Source: Anaerolineae bacterium (lineage in GTDB: Bacteria; Chloroflexota; Anaerolineae; 4572-78; J111). From it: a stretch of 64,000 bases of DNA. The stretch is from positions 1 through 64,000 of the forward strand of contig JAGRBZ010000005.1 in the NCBI GenBank assembly GCA_020433805.1, given 5' to 3'. The translations under genes were made by a program, and so were the position numbers. Positions 8,561 to 18,103 of this stretch are shown in pieces. Each line of letters opens with the position of its first letter. The first letter of the stretch is position 1. The notes beneath the pieces were generated by a model. The model was not told the DNA's origin and ran no database searches. It worked only from the letters and a program-made list of their open reading frames with translations.

Positions 8561-8827
8561 CTTAGCTCCCTACATTTCAGTAGCATACATGCTGCTGGTT
8601 TAGATGCTCAATTTATCGGGGTAAAACGTAGCTGCTCCAACTTCTTTTGAGCACAGTGCATGCTGCTGAGATTGGCAAGATTACTATGATTGGGAATATG
8701 ATAGGGTGGTCGGGTCGGGGCAAAATAGACGGTCAAAATCTGGTCGAGGTCTATTCTATGCAGGGTAGTGTATACCCACTAGGGATTGGGGTCAAGTTTT
8801 GGCAAAATGGCTTTTCTAGAAAGAAAA
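8561..8827. other. Intergenic region upstream of the sigma factor gene
   Basis: This presumably contains the sigma-gene promoter. A repeated word CATGCTGCT occurs near 8588 and 8659, the only structure I notice. No gene is seen. Confidence 0.4.
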
Positions 8828-8858
8828 AAATCCTCCCGGTGGCAGATCGGGAGGATTT
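8828..8858 (-). terminator. Rho-independent terminator after trxB
   Basis: The 11-bp stem AAATCCTCCCG/CGGGAGGATTT (8828-8838 with 8848-8858) is followed on the minus strand by TTTTTTTCTTTC. It lies 27 bases after the trxB stop and closes the ser/trxB transcription unit. Confidence 0.88.
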
Positions 8859-8885
8859 ATGTTATGAAGAAAGATGAGGAACGGT

Positions 8886-9863
8886 TTACGCAGCGACCGG
8901 TTCGCTCACATCTTCGACTTCAGGCAGGGATTCCAGATAGTGCTCGGCATCCAGAGCTGCAGAACAGCCGCTGCCGGCGGCGGTAATGGCTTGCCGATAG
9001 CGCTTGTCTTGCACATCGCCACAAGCAAACACGCCCGGAATGTTGGTAGCTGTGATATGCGATTTATCTGACGATGTGATGATATACCCTTTTTCATCCA
9101 TCGTAACTTGGTTTTTGAAAAGCTCGGTATTGGGCGTATGGCCGATAGCAACAAACAGACCGTCGATGGGAAGCTCTGCCTCCTCACCGGTTTGGGTGTT
9201 TTGCAGTTTGGCGGCGGTCACCGCATCTTCGCCTACTACGTCGGTAACAATCGTGTTGATAATAAATTCGATTTTGGGGTTGTTTTCAGCCTTTTCGAAC
9301 ATAATTTTCGAAGCGCGGAAACCTTCGCGCCGGTGAATAATATACACTTTTTTGGCAAAACGTGTCAGGAAGGTCGCTTCTTCCATTGCGCTATCGCCGC
9401 CGCCAACCACGGCGATGGTTTTGTCGCGGAAGAAAAAGCCGTCACATGTGGCACAAGTGCTTACGCCACGCCCCATGAGGCGGCTTTCGTTTTTTAAGCC
9501 CAACAGGTTGGCCGAAGCGCCGGTGGAGATGATAACGGTGTGGGCCAGGTAAAGATCATCGTCAACCCATACTTTTTTGATATCACCGTCAAGTTCAACT
9601 TTGGTGACGTTTTTGGTGATGAATTCTGCGCCGAAACGTTCGGCCTGGGCACGAAATTCCATCATCAATTCCGGTCCCATAATGCCGTCTTTAAAGCCCG
9701 GAAAGTTTTCAACTTCGGAGGTTAGCATGAGCTGCCCACCGGCTTGATAACCTTCAATAACCAGCGGATCGAGTCGACCCCGGGCTGTATAAATGGCGGC
9801 AGTGAGTCCGGCAGGGCCAGAGCCGACAATAATCGTATTGTGTACCATATTGTTTGATGACAT
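8886..9863 (-). CDS. trxB: Thioredoxin reductase
   Basis: This NADPH-dependent flavoprotein reduces thioredoxin; 325 residues. The FAD-binding GSGPAGLTAAIYTARG (14-29), the redox-active CATC (137-140), the NADPH-binding VGGGDSAMEEA (about 153-163) and the second FAD motif GVFACGDVQD (about 283-292) are all intact, so it should be active. The ATG at 9863 follows AAGGAT. It is the last gene of a minus-strand run that begins with serB and two serA genes, and is followed by a strong terminator. A 146-base gap with a hairpin separates it from serA, so an internal promoter is possible. I see no thioredoxin gene nearby. Confidence 0.96.
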   Translation of the reverse strand: MSSNNMVHNTIIVGSGPAGLTAAIYTARGRLDPLVIEGYQAGGQLMLTSEVENFPGFKDGIMGPELMMEFRAQAERFGAEFITKNVTKVELDGDIKKVWVDDDLYLAHTVIISTGASANLLGLKNESRLMGRGVSTCATCDGFFFRDKTIAVVGGGDSAMEEATFLTRFAKKVYIIHRREGFRASKIMFEKAENNPKIEFIINTIVTDVVGEDAVTAAKLQNTQTGEEAELPIDGLFVAIGHTPNTELFKNQVTMDEKGYIITSSDKSHITATNIPGVFACGDVQDKRYRQAITAAGSGCSAALDAEHYLESLPEVEDVSEPVAA

Positions 9864-9905
9864 GATTACTATCCTTATTGCAGTGTGCAGAGTGTTATCG
9901 TTTTG

Positions 9906-9932
9906 GGCACTCCCTGTGGCAGGGGCCGTGCC
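9906..9932. other. Hairpin in the serA-trxB gap
   Basis: GGCAC (9906-9910) and CCCTG (9912-9916) can pair with CAGGG (9920-9924) and GTGCC (9928-9932) around a TGG loop, with an asymmetric bulge. It could be a weak terminator or processing site. There is no U-tract. Confidence 0.35.
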
Positions 9933-10009
9933 ATTGTCTTATCAGGTTGATCTTCTTTCTCTAGACGCACCTCACGGTTCAAAACTTACTCCCTGTCGCC
10001 ACGTATCGA

Positions 10010-11623
10010 CTACAACTTCACTTTGCGGATGCGCATAATAAGCTCAAACTCTTGGATGAGATTCATGACGTTTTCAGGCACGTCGCGATCAACGCTTACA
10101 AATGAGAGGGCCATTCCGCCGGGAGCGGTGCGCCCGGTGCGCCAGGTAGCAATATTGATACCCAACTCGCCCAGCACGGTGCCCACCCGCCCGATAAAGC
10201 CGGGCCGGTCGTAACTTTGGAAAACCAGGATAATGCCTTCCGGTCGAACGTCGACGCGATAGCCGTCAATCTGAACAAGGCGAGGTTCGTCGTGGTTAAA
10301 TAGGGTAGCAGCTACCGTTCGACTGCCTCCGCCTTGCCATTCGATACGGCAGGAAATCAAGTTCGGATAATCAGGGGCCGGTAGTCCTCGGGTTTGCGAT
10401 ACCTTAATACCCCGGCGCTCAATAAGGTAGGGGGCGTTGATGTAGTTGATGGCTTTTTCCATATGGGGTTCCAAAAGACCCTTCAAAATGGCGACCGTAA
10501 TGGGCTTGATGTGGTCGCTAATTTCGGTGCCTTTTATCTCAACCTCAATGCGCTCGATGGTGTTATCGGCCAGTTGGGCCTGCAAGCTGCCGACCTTTTC
10601 GGCCAGGGCCAGATAGGGTTGCATCGTGCGCAGCAGTTTGGCATCACTAAAGGGCATATTGAGCGCATTACGGAAATCAAGTCCACGCAGCGCGTCGATA
10701 ATTTGCGAGACAATTTGTGTGCCAACATCGGCCTGAGCTTCGACGGTACTGGCGGCCAAATGCGGCGTCACGATAACGTTATCCATCGCCAGCAGCGGGC
10801 TGTCGGCCGGTACCGGTTCCTCGATAAACACATCAAGCGCCGCGCCCGCAATTTTGCCCGACTTTAGACCCTCAACCAACGCATCCTGGTCGATCAAGGC
10901 TCCCCGGGCGGTGTTGACAATGCGCACACCGTCTTTCATCTGGGCAATCGCTTCAGCATTAATGATTTGCTCTGTATTGGGCGTAAGCGCCGCATGAAGG
11001 GCAATAAAATCAGCCTGGGCCAACAGTTCCGGCAGGGTGACGCATTTAATGCGCAGTTCATGGGCCGCTTCATCACTTAAGTAAGGATCATAGGTGATAA
11101 CATCCATACCAAAACCCTGGCAGCGGGCCGCCACGCGCATTCCAATGCGTCCCATTCCAATGATGCCAATGGTTTTGCGATGGAGTTGCGTGCCGGTAAA
11201 ACTTTTTCGATCCCAACGGCCTTGCTTAAGGGTGACATACGCTTGCGGCGCGTGGCGGCAAAGGGCCAGCAGCAGCGTCATCGTATGTTCGGCGGTGGCG
11301 ATTGTGTTGGCACCCGGTGTGTTCATCACCACAATGCCGCGCATGCTGGCCGTATCAACATCGATGTTGTCTACGCCTACACCAGCCCGACCAATAACTT
11401 TTAGTTTATCGGCGGCTTCCAGGACCTCTTTCGTTACTTTTACGCTGCTGCGCACAACAAGGCCATCGTAGTCGGGAATACGTTCGGCTAGCGTTTCGGG
11501 TGTTAACCCTTTGATCAGATCAAATTCTATGTCGGCAGCTTCTTCTAACAGGCTCAATCCTTGAGCCGAAACATCATCGGTGATGAGGATCTTAAATGGT
11601 TGTTGATTTTGACTTTCGTCCAT
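10010..11623 (-). CDS. serA: D-3-phosphoglycerate dehydrogenase, long form (downstream copy)
   Basis: This enzyme oxidises 3-phosphoglycerate to 3-phosphohydroxypyruvate with NAD, the first step of serine synthesis. The 537 residues contain the D-isomer dehydrogenase fold with the Rossmann motif GIIGMGRIG (about 155), catalytic Arg in NTARGAL, Glu in EEPVP and His in TPHLAAS. An intervening domain (about 330-450) and a C-terminal ACT domain (LVFQSYDRPGFIGRVGTVLG, NIATWRTGR) that typically senses serine follow. Length matches the long Actinobacteria/Chloroflexota type. It lies 36 bases downstream of a second, divergent serA on the same strand, with serB further upstream. No serC-type aminotransferase is present in the window. 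Confidence 0.94.
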   Translation of the reverse strand: MDESQNQQPFKILITDDVSAQGLSLLEEAADIEFDLIKGLTPETLAERIPDYDGLVVRSSVKVTKEVLEAADKLKVIGRAGVGVDNIDVDTASMRGIVVMNTPGANTIATAEHTMTLLLALCRHAPQAYVTLKQGRWDRKSFTGTQLHRKTIGIIGMGRIGMRVAARCQGFGMDVITYDPYLSDEAAHELRIKCVTLPELLAQADFIALHAALTPNTEQIINAEAIAQMKDGVRIVNTARGALIDQDALVEGLKSGKIAGAALDVFIEEPVPADSPLLAMDNVIVTPHLAASTVEAQADVGTQIVSQIIDALRGLDFRNALNMPFSDAKLLRTMQPYLALAEKVGSLQAQLADNTIERIEVEIKGTEISDHIKPITVAILKGLLEPHMEKAINYINAPYLIERRGIKVSQTRGLPAPDYPNLISCRIEWQGGGSRTVAATLFNHDEPRLVQIDGYRVDVRPEGIILVFQSYDRPGFIGRVGTVLGELGINIATWRTGRTAPGGMALSFVSVDRDVPENVMNLIQEFELIMRIRKVKL

Positions 11624-11659
11624 AAAACTATTTCCCTTTTCTCCAAAATCTCGACCGGG

Positions 11660-13264
11660 TTAGAGCTTTATTTGGGTAACCTTAAGCACGCGATCGAGTT
11701 GTTTCAATTCTTCAAGCACCTCTGACGAGGCCAGTATATCGAGATTAATAAATGAAATATTGATGGAAGTGGGGGAGCCTTCCCAGGGGCCGCTTCGACC
11801 CATGCGCCACTCAGCAATGTTAATGGTGTGTTTGCCCAGCAGTGTAGCCACCTGACCAACAACGCCAGGTAGGTCTTGGCTTTCCATAACCAAGATAATG
11901 CCTTCTAATTGGGCATCGAGCTTGAAACTGTCGATCTGCACCACGCGCGGCGACTCGTGGCCCAGCAGTGAGCCGGAAATAAAGCGTTCGCCGCCGTCCC
12001 AGATAACGTGGCATTTAAGCAAGTTGGCGTAGTTAAGGTCGGGCAGTCCTTTCGTCTCGGTTACGCTAATACCCCGCTGCATAGCCAGATGTGGCGCACT
12101 GATATAGTTAACCGGGGTATCGGTAACGGGATCGAGCATTCCTTTCAGCAAGGCGACGGTCAACGGTTTGACGTGGTCGCTAACTTCATCGCCCTGAAAT
12201 TCGACCTCAACGCGCTTGACCGGCCCTTCAGCAAGCTGCATTTGGACATTGCCCAGCTTTTCAGCCAGATGCAAATAAGGAGCAAGTTCTCTGAATATGC
12301 TGGCATCGGCGACCGGCATATTCACCGCGCTGCGGAAATCATCGCCCCGCAAGGCGGCCAGTACCCGATCAACCACTTGGGTTCCGACGTCTTCTTGGGC
12401 TTCGACTGTGCTGGCGGCAATGTGGGGGGTTAAGACCACATTCGGCAGATCGCGCAGCGGACTGTTGTCGGTGAGAGGCTCTTTGTCGAAGACATCCAGG
12501 GCCGCCCCGGCGATTTGGCCGGATTGCAGCGCCTCAACCAGGGCTGCCTCATCCACTAAAACGCCACGTGCGCAGTTTACAAGGCGAACACCCGGCTTCA
12601 TGCGGGCGATGGTTTTTTTGTTGATGAGATTTTTAGTTTCGGCAGTTGAGGCCGCATTCAACGTAATAAAGTCAGCACGAGAAAGTAGCTCATCAAACTC
12701 TACCAACTCCACTTTCAACTCACGGGCAACTTCATCATTAATGAAGGGATCAAAGGCAATCACGTTCATACTAAACGATTGTGCCCGACGAGCAACCTGT
12801 GCGCCAATTCTTCCCAACCCAACAATGCCCAAGGTTTTGCGGTATAGCTGTACGCCCAAAAATTGGCTGCGTGCCCACTGGTGATCGCGCAACGAGCGGT
12901 CGGCCTGAGGAATATTGCGGCACAAGGCCAACAGCATCGACATGGTATGTTCGGCTGTGGCGATCGTGTTGGCTCCCGGCGTATTGAGCACAACAATACC
13001 GCGCAGAGAAGCGGCATTGATATCAACGTTATCCAAACCTACCCCACCGCGACCGATCACTTTGAGGTTGGTTGCATTGTCGATAATAGTTTTGTCGATT
13101 TTTACACTGCTGCGAATAATCACCGCGTCGTAGTTAGGAATTATTTCACGCAATTCCTCTTGCGAGGGGCGATGGACATTATCAAAGGTAGCATCCGACG
13201 CTGCTTCCAATAAATGTATAGCTTGGGGGGACAGGTCATCGGTAACAAGTATTTTATAAGCCAT
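11660..13264 (-). CDS. D-3-phosphoglycerate dehydrogenase-like protein, long form (upstream copy)
   Basis: This 534-residue paralogue of the downstream serA has the same domain order: catalytic and NAD domains (GIVGLGRIG near 155), an intervening domain and an ACT domain (LVMESQDLPGVVGQVATLLG, NIAEWRMGR). Catalytic Arg (NCARGVL), Glu (DKEPL) and His (TPHIAAS) are kept. It differs at a usually conserved point: where the other copy reads LHAALTPNTEQIIN, this copy has LNAASTAETKNLIN, with Asn for His. The ATG at 13264 follows AGGAG. It may be a redundant PGDH, a differently regulated one, or a dehydrogenase for another 2-hydroxyacid. Proximity to serB and serA favours a serine-pathway role. Confidence 0.88.
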   Translation of the reverse strand: MAYKILVTDDLSPQAIHLLEAASDATFDNVHRPSQEELREIIPNYDAVIIRSSVKIDKTIIDNATNLKVIGRGGVGLDNVDINAASLRGIVVLNTPGANTIATAEHTMSMLLALCRNIPQADRSLRDHQWARSQFLGVQLYRKTLGIVGLGRIGAQVARRAQSFSMNVIAFDPFINDEVARELKVELVEFDELLSRADFITLNAASTAETKNLINKKTIARMKPGVRLVNCARGVLVDEAALVEALQSGQIAGAALDVFDKEPLTDNSPLRDLPNVVLTPHIAASTVEAQEDVGTQVVDRVLAALRGDDFRSAVNMPVADASIFRELAPYLHLAEKLGNVQMQLAEGPVKRVEVEFQGDEVSDHVKPLTVALLKGMLDPVTDTPVNYISAPHLAMQRGISVTETKGLPDLNYANLLKCHVIWDGGERFISGSLLGHESPRVVQIDSFKLDAQLEGIILVMESQDLPGVVGQVATLLGKHTINIAEWRMGRSGPWEGSPTSINISFINLDILASSEVLEELKQLDRVLKVTQIKL

Positions 13265-13700
13265 GTTTTTCTCCTACAGTTATTGGGTATTAAACAGCGT
13301 AGTAATAAAGAATAAAGTGAATTTTGACAAATCTCATCCCCTCATTATAAGCGATCTGGTGCTTTTGTGCTTGATTCAAGCGCTTTTTAGCGCCTCAGTA
13401 GATCCAATTTTCGAGGAGCCAGCATCCTCAGATGCGGAGCGGCTTGGCCCACCCCGTTCGCATCTGAGGATGCTCACTCCGCGGCTTGATAACAAATTTT
13501 CATTGTCGCTGTGACTGTTCGACTCTCTATAAAATATTCGTAAAAATTTTCACGAACGAAACGAAAAAATAAACCGTTTGTACTTAATTTGATTTGAGAT
13601 CGAAACTGTAAAGCCTGATAGAATAACGTAAGGGCGAGGCAACTCGAACAGAGCTACTTTTGCACACAAATTTCTCGCCGGATTACCTTACGCCTGTCAG
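13265..13700. other. Intergenic region between serB and serA with palindromes
   Basis: No gene is seen. Besides the dispersed palindrome at 13413-13483 there is a 20-bp near-palindrome (TTCGTAAAAATTTTCACGAA, 13537-13556) about 275 bases upstream of the serA start, a possible operator. A stem CGTAAGG/CCTTACG with inner GCGAG/CTCGC (13627-13692) lies just downstream of serB and could be a terminator lacking a U-tract or an mRNA structure. Confidence 0.5.
13413..13483. repeat. Long palindromic repeat, copy B
   Basis: This has the same 16-bp arms as the element at 2402-2472: AGCATCCTCAGATGCG (13421-13436) and CGCATCTGAGGATGCT (13459-13474) around a 22-base loop. Outer flanks GAGGAG and CACTCC are in the same orientation as copy A. 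The loop (GAGCGG...CCGTT) matches the reverse complement of the copy A loop better than the forward sequence. Confidence 0.8.
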
Positions 13701-14552
13701 CTAATTATCGTCTCGAAATAATACCTCGCCGGTTTCGATTAAATTCCATCCTTTACGGAATAGTTCGTTATAGGGAGTATCCTGCTCTTGCTGGCATTGC
13801 TGTCCAGAGAGGGCAAGCGGCAAAAGAGGGGCTAATGTTGGGCATCGAACAAACACTTCAGCCTCGTTGAGTACATTTTGGCGCGTTATAACGCCGCCAA
13901 AGCCGACGACCAAATCCACGGCAGGTCGAGCAGCCAAATCACTCATCCCATCGCCGATGAGCAGTGAGCGTCCGGCACTGCTTTGCAGAAGATCGCGAGC
14001 AACGTCGGCTTTCCCTTGCGATTCGATAAGGGGTGTAGCTTCAGAGTCTAAATATTCCACGTCAGGACGTTGGCCCCACTGATCTTGTTGGTAGTCCCAC
14101 CATCGCCCGGAGAGGCGGTTGTAGCGAACGTCAACCGCTCGAATATTTTGCCGAGGGATGCCCAACCATTCGCCAAAAGGTCGAACGGCGGCTAATAAGC
14201 CGCCGCTAACGATAAAGAGTTCTTTACCGAAAAATTTTAAAGCTTTGATGATGTCAGGAGCATCGGGGACGACCGTAAGACGGTACTGTCGCTCGAGTGC
14301 CCGAATTTCGGCACGGGTGGGATTTAGCAATTCGAGCCGACGGTCGTAGACATTTTGCAGATGAATTTCACCTTCCATGGCCGCATCAGTCATTTTTTTG
14401 ACTTCATTAAATTTACCCTTTTGGCGGGCCAGTTCGTCGATGCCCTCAATCGTGCTAAGGGTGCTGTCGCAGTCAAAGATAATAAAATCAAAGCCGGGCC
14501 AGTCCGGTTGCAACAAATGCGTGCGCAAAGAAACCTGAACAGGGTGTGACAT
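13701..14552 (-). CDS. serB: Phosphoserine phosphatase-like HAD hydrolase
   Basis: This HAD-superfamily phosphatase probably releases serine from phosphoserine, the last step of serine synthesis; 283 residues. Motif I is DCDST (Asp27 nucleophile, Asp29 acid/base), motif II is SGG (116-118), motif III is Lys181 and motif IV is GDGMSD (200-205), with the intact cap region between motifs I and II. This layout matches SerB and related phosphoserine/homoserine phosphatases. The ATG at 14552 follows GGAGG. Two serA-type genes lie downstream on the same strand, which supports the serine assignment. It has about 50 extra C-terminal residues beyond the usual core. Confidence 0.88.
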   Translation of the reverse strand: MSHPVQVSLRTHLLQPDWPGFDFIIFDCDSTLSTIEGIDELARQKGKFNEVKKMTDAAMEGEIHLQNVYDRRLELLNPTRAEIRALERQYRLTVVPDAPDIIKALKFFGKELFIVSGGLLAAVRPFGEWLGIPRQNIRAVDVRYNRLSGRWWDYQQDQWGQRPDVEYLDSEATPLIESQGKADVARDLLQSSAGRSLLIGDGMSDLAARPAVDLVVGFGGVITRQNVLNEAEVFVRCPTLAPLLPLALSGQQCQQEQDTPYNELFRKGWNLIETGEVLFRDDN

Positions 14553-15072
14553 AGTTAGTATACCTCCAAATAAAAAGCGAATACAGGTGAAAGTGTCAGC
14601 TACCCTAATCCCTCACAATAAGTTTACATCAGTTAAGGAGGGTGGTCAATATAATGTTGGATAGAAGGGTAACAGAACAAAAGCCATAATCTCTATTCTA
14701 TTTTGTGTGAAAATAGTTTATGCAGTAGAATTTATGCTGCGTCAAACATGCCATATTCTTCCAACCTCAATATTTTGCTAATTGTCCCTTACAAAAGTGT
14801 AAATATCAAAATTATCGTTTTTGAGTTCGATTAAATAGACCTCGACTCTAAAGCCGTTTGGATGATCTTGTTGTGATTGGGGAGATATAGGACTTTATTC
14901 CTATACTCAACTTTCAAAATGAGATTTTATAATACACCTCCCCCAAATAAACGGTAAAAAATTGTCAAAACGCTTTTCTTTTGTAAATGCTCAAAATTAA
15001 TTTATTCAAGCTGGTGGCCAAGCGTTATTAAGTTCTGCTTACATTTAATCAGCTCAATGAGGAGAAGTTTGT
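14553..15072. other. Divergent intergenic region before the surface protein gene
   Basis: This is an AT-rich 520-base gap between divergent genes. For the plus-strand gene a weak promoter-like pair TTGTCA (14962-14967) and TAAATG (14984-14989), spaced 16 bases, can be drawn, and GAGGAG lies about 10 bases before its ATG. I see no gene or clear RNA structure. Confidence 0.4.
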
Positions 15073-18033
15073 ATGCTCAAGAGATACACCTCTCATCCCC
15101 AAAATCGCAGGTTGTTGAAGCCCTTTGTTGCCATCGTTTTGTGGCTTGTTTTGGGTTTCAGTTTAGCGTACGCTATCGAGCTACCAAATAGCGGTTCGGC
15201 GGCGTTTTTGCAAACAACCGGTCCCAATGCCGGTCTTAATATTGGTGATTTTTACACAAATGTTGGAGGAGAAAATTCTAGCCATCGCTTAGAAATTCAT
15301 GTGCCATGCAGTTGGCCCGGAGATCAGTCTATTACATTTGCCCTATTTGATCCGGAGTCGAGTAACGGAACATTTAACGGGCCGCCTTTTACTGTCGATG
15401 AAGCACGTGGCGCTGATGATGATACCACGTTTATCCTAACGGCTGCCGATGGTGCGGTTGTCGGACCGATGGTGTTTGCCCCAACCGATGGATCCGATGG
15501 TCTTTGGGTAGAACTTGCTACCATTACGCCCAATGATGGTGGCTTTGGGTGCGGCATCTATGTGTTGGAAACCACCACGTCAGATGATGATGATAACGGC
15601 TGGCGCTTAAGCGTAAACCACGACCCGGATTGTGATCCGGTAGGCAGTTGCTCGGGGATTTCTGCGGCCAATTCCACTTTGCTTTCTAATGGTAACGAAG
15701 ATGATAACCCGGACGGTTTTCCCGGCACCGGTGATGAGTTAGAAATTGGATTGGTTAAATCCAGTTTTCAGCACGTTGACAGTGATACGTGTCAAGACTT
15801 TTACTTTTTTGTTGGGTCTGCGTCGCCGCTTACGCTTAACAACTTCGATATGGACAACGCCGGTAGTATTACCTATTTCTTGCCCAATGGAACGGAGGTA
15901 GCTGGCGACGTTTCAGGTGCAACGGAATGGAATGGCCCCAACGGTACCGACACCGAGCGTGACGGGGATGTCTTTGATATCGATGAAACTTTAGTAGGGT
16001 GGTGGCGTGCAGAAGTCTGTATACCTGACGACAATCAGTACATCTTTGAAGCGCAGGAAGATGAACCGGTTTACTTTGTTCAACCGGGTACGCCTGTTAT
16101 GGAAATCAGCAAAGATGATGGCAAGACCATTGTTTTGCCGGGCGAAGCGATTACGCATACTATCGTCTTTACGAACGTTTCTGATGCAACCCCTACGCCC
16201 GGTACCGCTACCAATGTAACGCTTGTGGATAATTTGCCGGACGGAGTTACATTTCAGAGTTGTGATATAGCTGCTCTTAATAGCAGCTACCCTGGCAGCA
16301 CTTGCAATGAAACAGCACCTGGCATCGTAACGGTTACGCTTGGTGATAATGTTCTACCCGGTGGGGGCGGCTTCTTCAATATCGTTGTTACTGTGGATAA
16401 TGACGCCAGCGATACCCTAACCAATACGGTCACGCTTGATTTCCAAGATACGCTTGGTAATCAATTTGCTCCAGTAGAAGCCTCTGACGAAACAGTTATT
16501 CCCCCGGATTTAACCCTTGAAAAGACGGATGGCGGTGTTTCCACTGCTCCGGGAGGTACCGTTGTTTACACCCTCAGTTACGCTAATGTTAGTAATACCG
16601 GTGCCACGGGGGTAACGATTACCGATACAATTCCGGCCAATACCACCTTCAATGCAACAGCCAGTACGCCGGGATGGAGTTGTGGCGCTACAAGCTGTAC
16701 TTTTGCGATAGGAAATGTTGACGGTAACACGGGTGGGACGGTAGATTTTGCTGTTGATGTGGATGATCCGATACCGGCCGGTGTCACTGCTATCAACAAC
16801 AGTGCCTCCATCGCTGATGATGGCAGCAAAGGCCCGGATCCTACTCCTGCTAATAATGTGGCTGCCGATAATACGCCGCTCAGCCTTGCTCCTGATATGA
16901 CCTTATCGAAAACGGATGGTGGTATCACCACAACTCCCGGCGGAACCGTAGTTTATACGTTAGCCTATACCAATATTGGCGTAATCGATGCCAATAACGT
17001 GACGATTACAGAAACGGTTCCGGCTAACACCACCTTTAATGCAGCGGCTAGCGCTCCGACGGCTTGGAGTTGTGCCGACGGCAGTGGTCCGGGTACGACT
17101 TGTATCGTGAACGTCGGTACGGTTGCTGCCAATGGTGGATCTGGATCGGCTGCGTTTGGTCTTGTGGTCGATAGTCCCCTATCGCCACCCCCCGCAGCTA
17201 TCGCCAACACGGCTGTTATTGGTGATGATAGTGGTTCCGATCCTACCCCCAGCAACAACATAGCCAACGATAATACCCCCCTCGAAGTGGTTGATCCGCA
17301 GATTACCAAAGCTGTTGATCCCTCTCAGGCCGCTATCGGTGATGCTGTCAATTTCTCTATAACCGTCTCCAATCCCAGCTTAAACTCCAATTCACCGGCC
17401 CAAAATGTTGTGCTCACCGACCCGTTGCCCATGGAGTATAATCTCGTATCCTTTAATGTCGCATCATCACCCGGCGGCCTTGTTCTCACGCCAACGTTAA
17501 TTACCGATGTCGTCTCGACGGCCGGACATTCCTCGGGCGTAACCCAAACGGTTGTATCGACCATTACGGTTGATATTCCTACACTTGGTGTTGATGAGTC
17601 GGTAACGTTGTCGGTTGCGGCTACGGTTAACCGATTAGCAAACCCCCGTCCGACAACGATTGTTAACCAAGCTACACTTGACTTTGATGGTGGGCCTCGA
17701 AAAGTAGCCAATGCCCGGGTATTGGTTCCCGCCCCCAGTAGCTCACCGTCGACTGATGATGATGACGATGACGACGATGACAGCCCCGTTACTGCTTCAT
17801 CACCCCCTTCTACGTCTTCAAACTTCAGCTCACCTTCTACGACAGTTAGCCCTCAAACAACGCCTTTAGAACCGCCCCTACCGGTGCTGCTGCTGCCGGA
17901 AACCGGCCTTAACGACCACGAAGCGGTTACGTATCCTTTCGCTTTGGTGGTAGGGAGTTTCATTCTGGTAGGTCTTTGTTTGCTTGGATGGCACGGTCTT
18001 CAAAAGATAAAGATGCGAACTGTCAAAAAGTAA
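15073..18033 (+). CDS. Secreted DUF11-repeat surface protein with LPETG sorting signal
   Basis: This is a large cell-surface protein of 986 residues. A signal peptide (hydrophobic stretch about 18-35, cleavage likely after AYA) is followed by a Cys-containing Asp-rich N-terminal region (36-335). Four beta-sandwich repeats of the DUF11/conserved-repeat type start near residues 341, 478, 607 and 741, each opening with a pattern like PDLTLEKTDGG or GGTVVYTL and holding DTIPANTTF-type motifs. An Asp9 run and a Ser/Pro/Thr-rich spacer follow (about 895-935). The C-terminus has LPETG at 941-945, a hydrophobic helix and a basic tail, a complete sortase signal. The repeats probably form a stalk. The ligand and role (adhesion, sheath) are unknown. 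It is monocistronic, with its own terminator. Confidence 0.85.
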   Translation: MLKRYTSHPQNRRLLKPFVAIVLWLVLGFSLAYAIELPNSGSAAFLQTTGPNAGLNIGDFYTNVGGENSSHRLEIHVPCSWPGDQSITFALFDPESSNGTFNGPPFTVDEARGADDDTTFILTAADGAVVGPMVFAPTDGSDGLWVELATITPNDGGFGCGIYVLETTTSDDDDNGWRLSVNHDPDCDPVGSCSGISAANSTLLSNGNEDDNPDGFPGTGDELEIGLVKSSFQHVDSDTCQDFYFFVGSASPLTLNNFDMDNAGSITYFLPNGTEVAGDVSGATEWNGPNGTDTERDGDVFDIDETLVGWWRAEVCIPDDNQYIFEAQEDEPVYFVQPGTPVMEISKDDGKTIVLPGEAITHTIVFTNVSDATPTPGTATNVTLVDNLPDGVTFQSCDIAALNSSYPGSTCNETAPGIVTVTLGDNVLPGGGGFFNIVVTVDNDASDTLTNTVTLDFQDTLGNQFAPVEASDETVIPPDLTLEKTDGGVSTAPGGTVVYTLSYANVSNTGATGVTITDTIPANTTFNATASTPGWSCGATSCTFAIGNVDGNTGGTVDFAVDVDDPIPAGVTAINNSASIADDGSKGPDPTPANNVAADNTPLSLAPDMTLSKTDGGITTTPGGTVVYTLAYTNIGVIDANNVTITETVPANTTFNAAASAPTAWSCADGSGPGTTCIVNVGTVAANGGSGSAAFGLVVDSPLSPPPAAIANTAVIGDDSGSDPTPSNNIANDNTPLEVVDPQITKAVDPSQAAIGDAVNFSITVSNPSLNSNSPAQNVVLTDPLPMEYNLVSFNVASSPGGLVLTPTLITDVVSTAGHSSGVTQTVVSTITVDIPTLGVDESVTLSVAATVNRLANPRPTTIVNQATLDFDGGPRKVANARVLVPAPSSSPSTDDDDDDDDDSPVTASSPPSTSSNFSSPSTTVSPQTTPLEPPLPVLLLPETGLNDHEAVTYPFALVVGSFILVGLCLLGWHGLQKIKMRTVKK

Positions 18034-18067
18034 TCCACAAGCCTTATCACGGCCCTACTAATACATA

Positions 18068-18103
18068 AAACAAACCACCGTCAATCTTGGCGGTGGTTTG
18101 TTT
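18068..18103 (+). terminator. Strong terminator after the surface protein gene
   Basis: A perfect 13-bp stem AAACAAACCACCG/CGGTGGTTTGTTT (18068-18080 with 18091-18103), a 10-base loop and a T-rich tail lie 35 bases after the stop. Confidence 0.9.
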
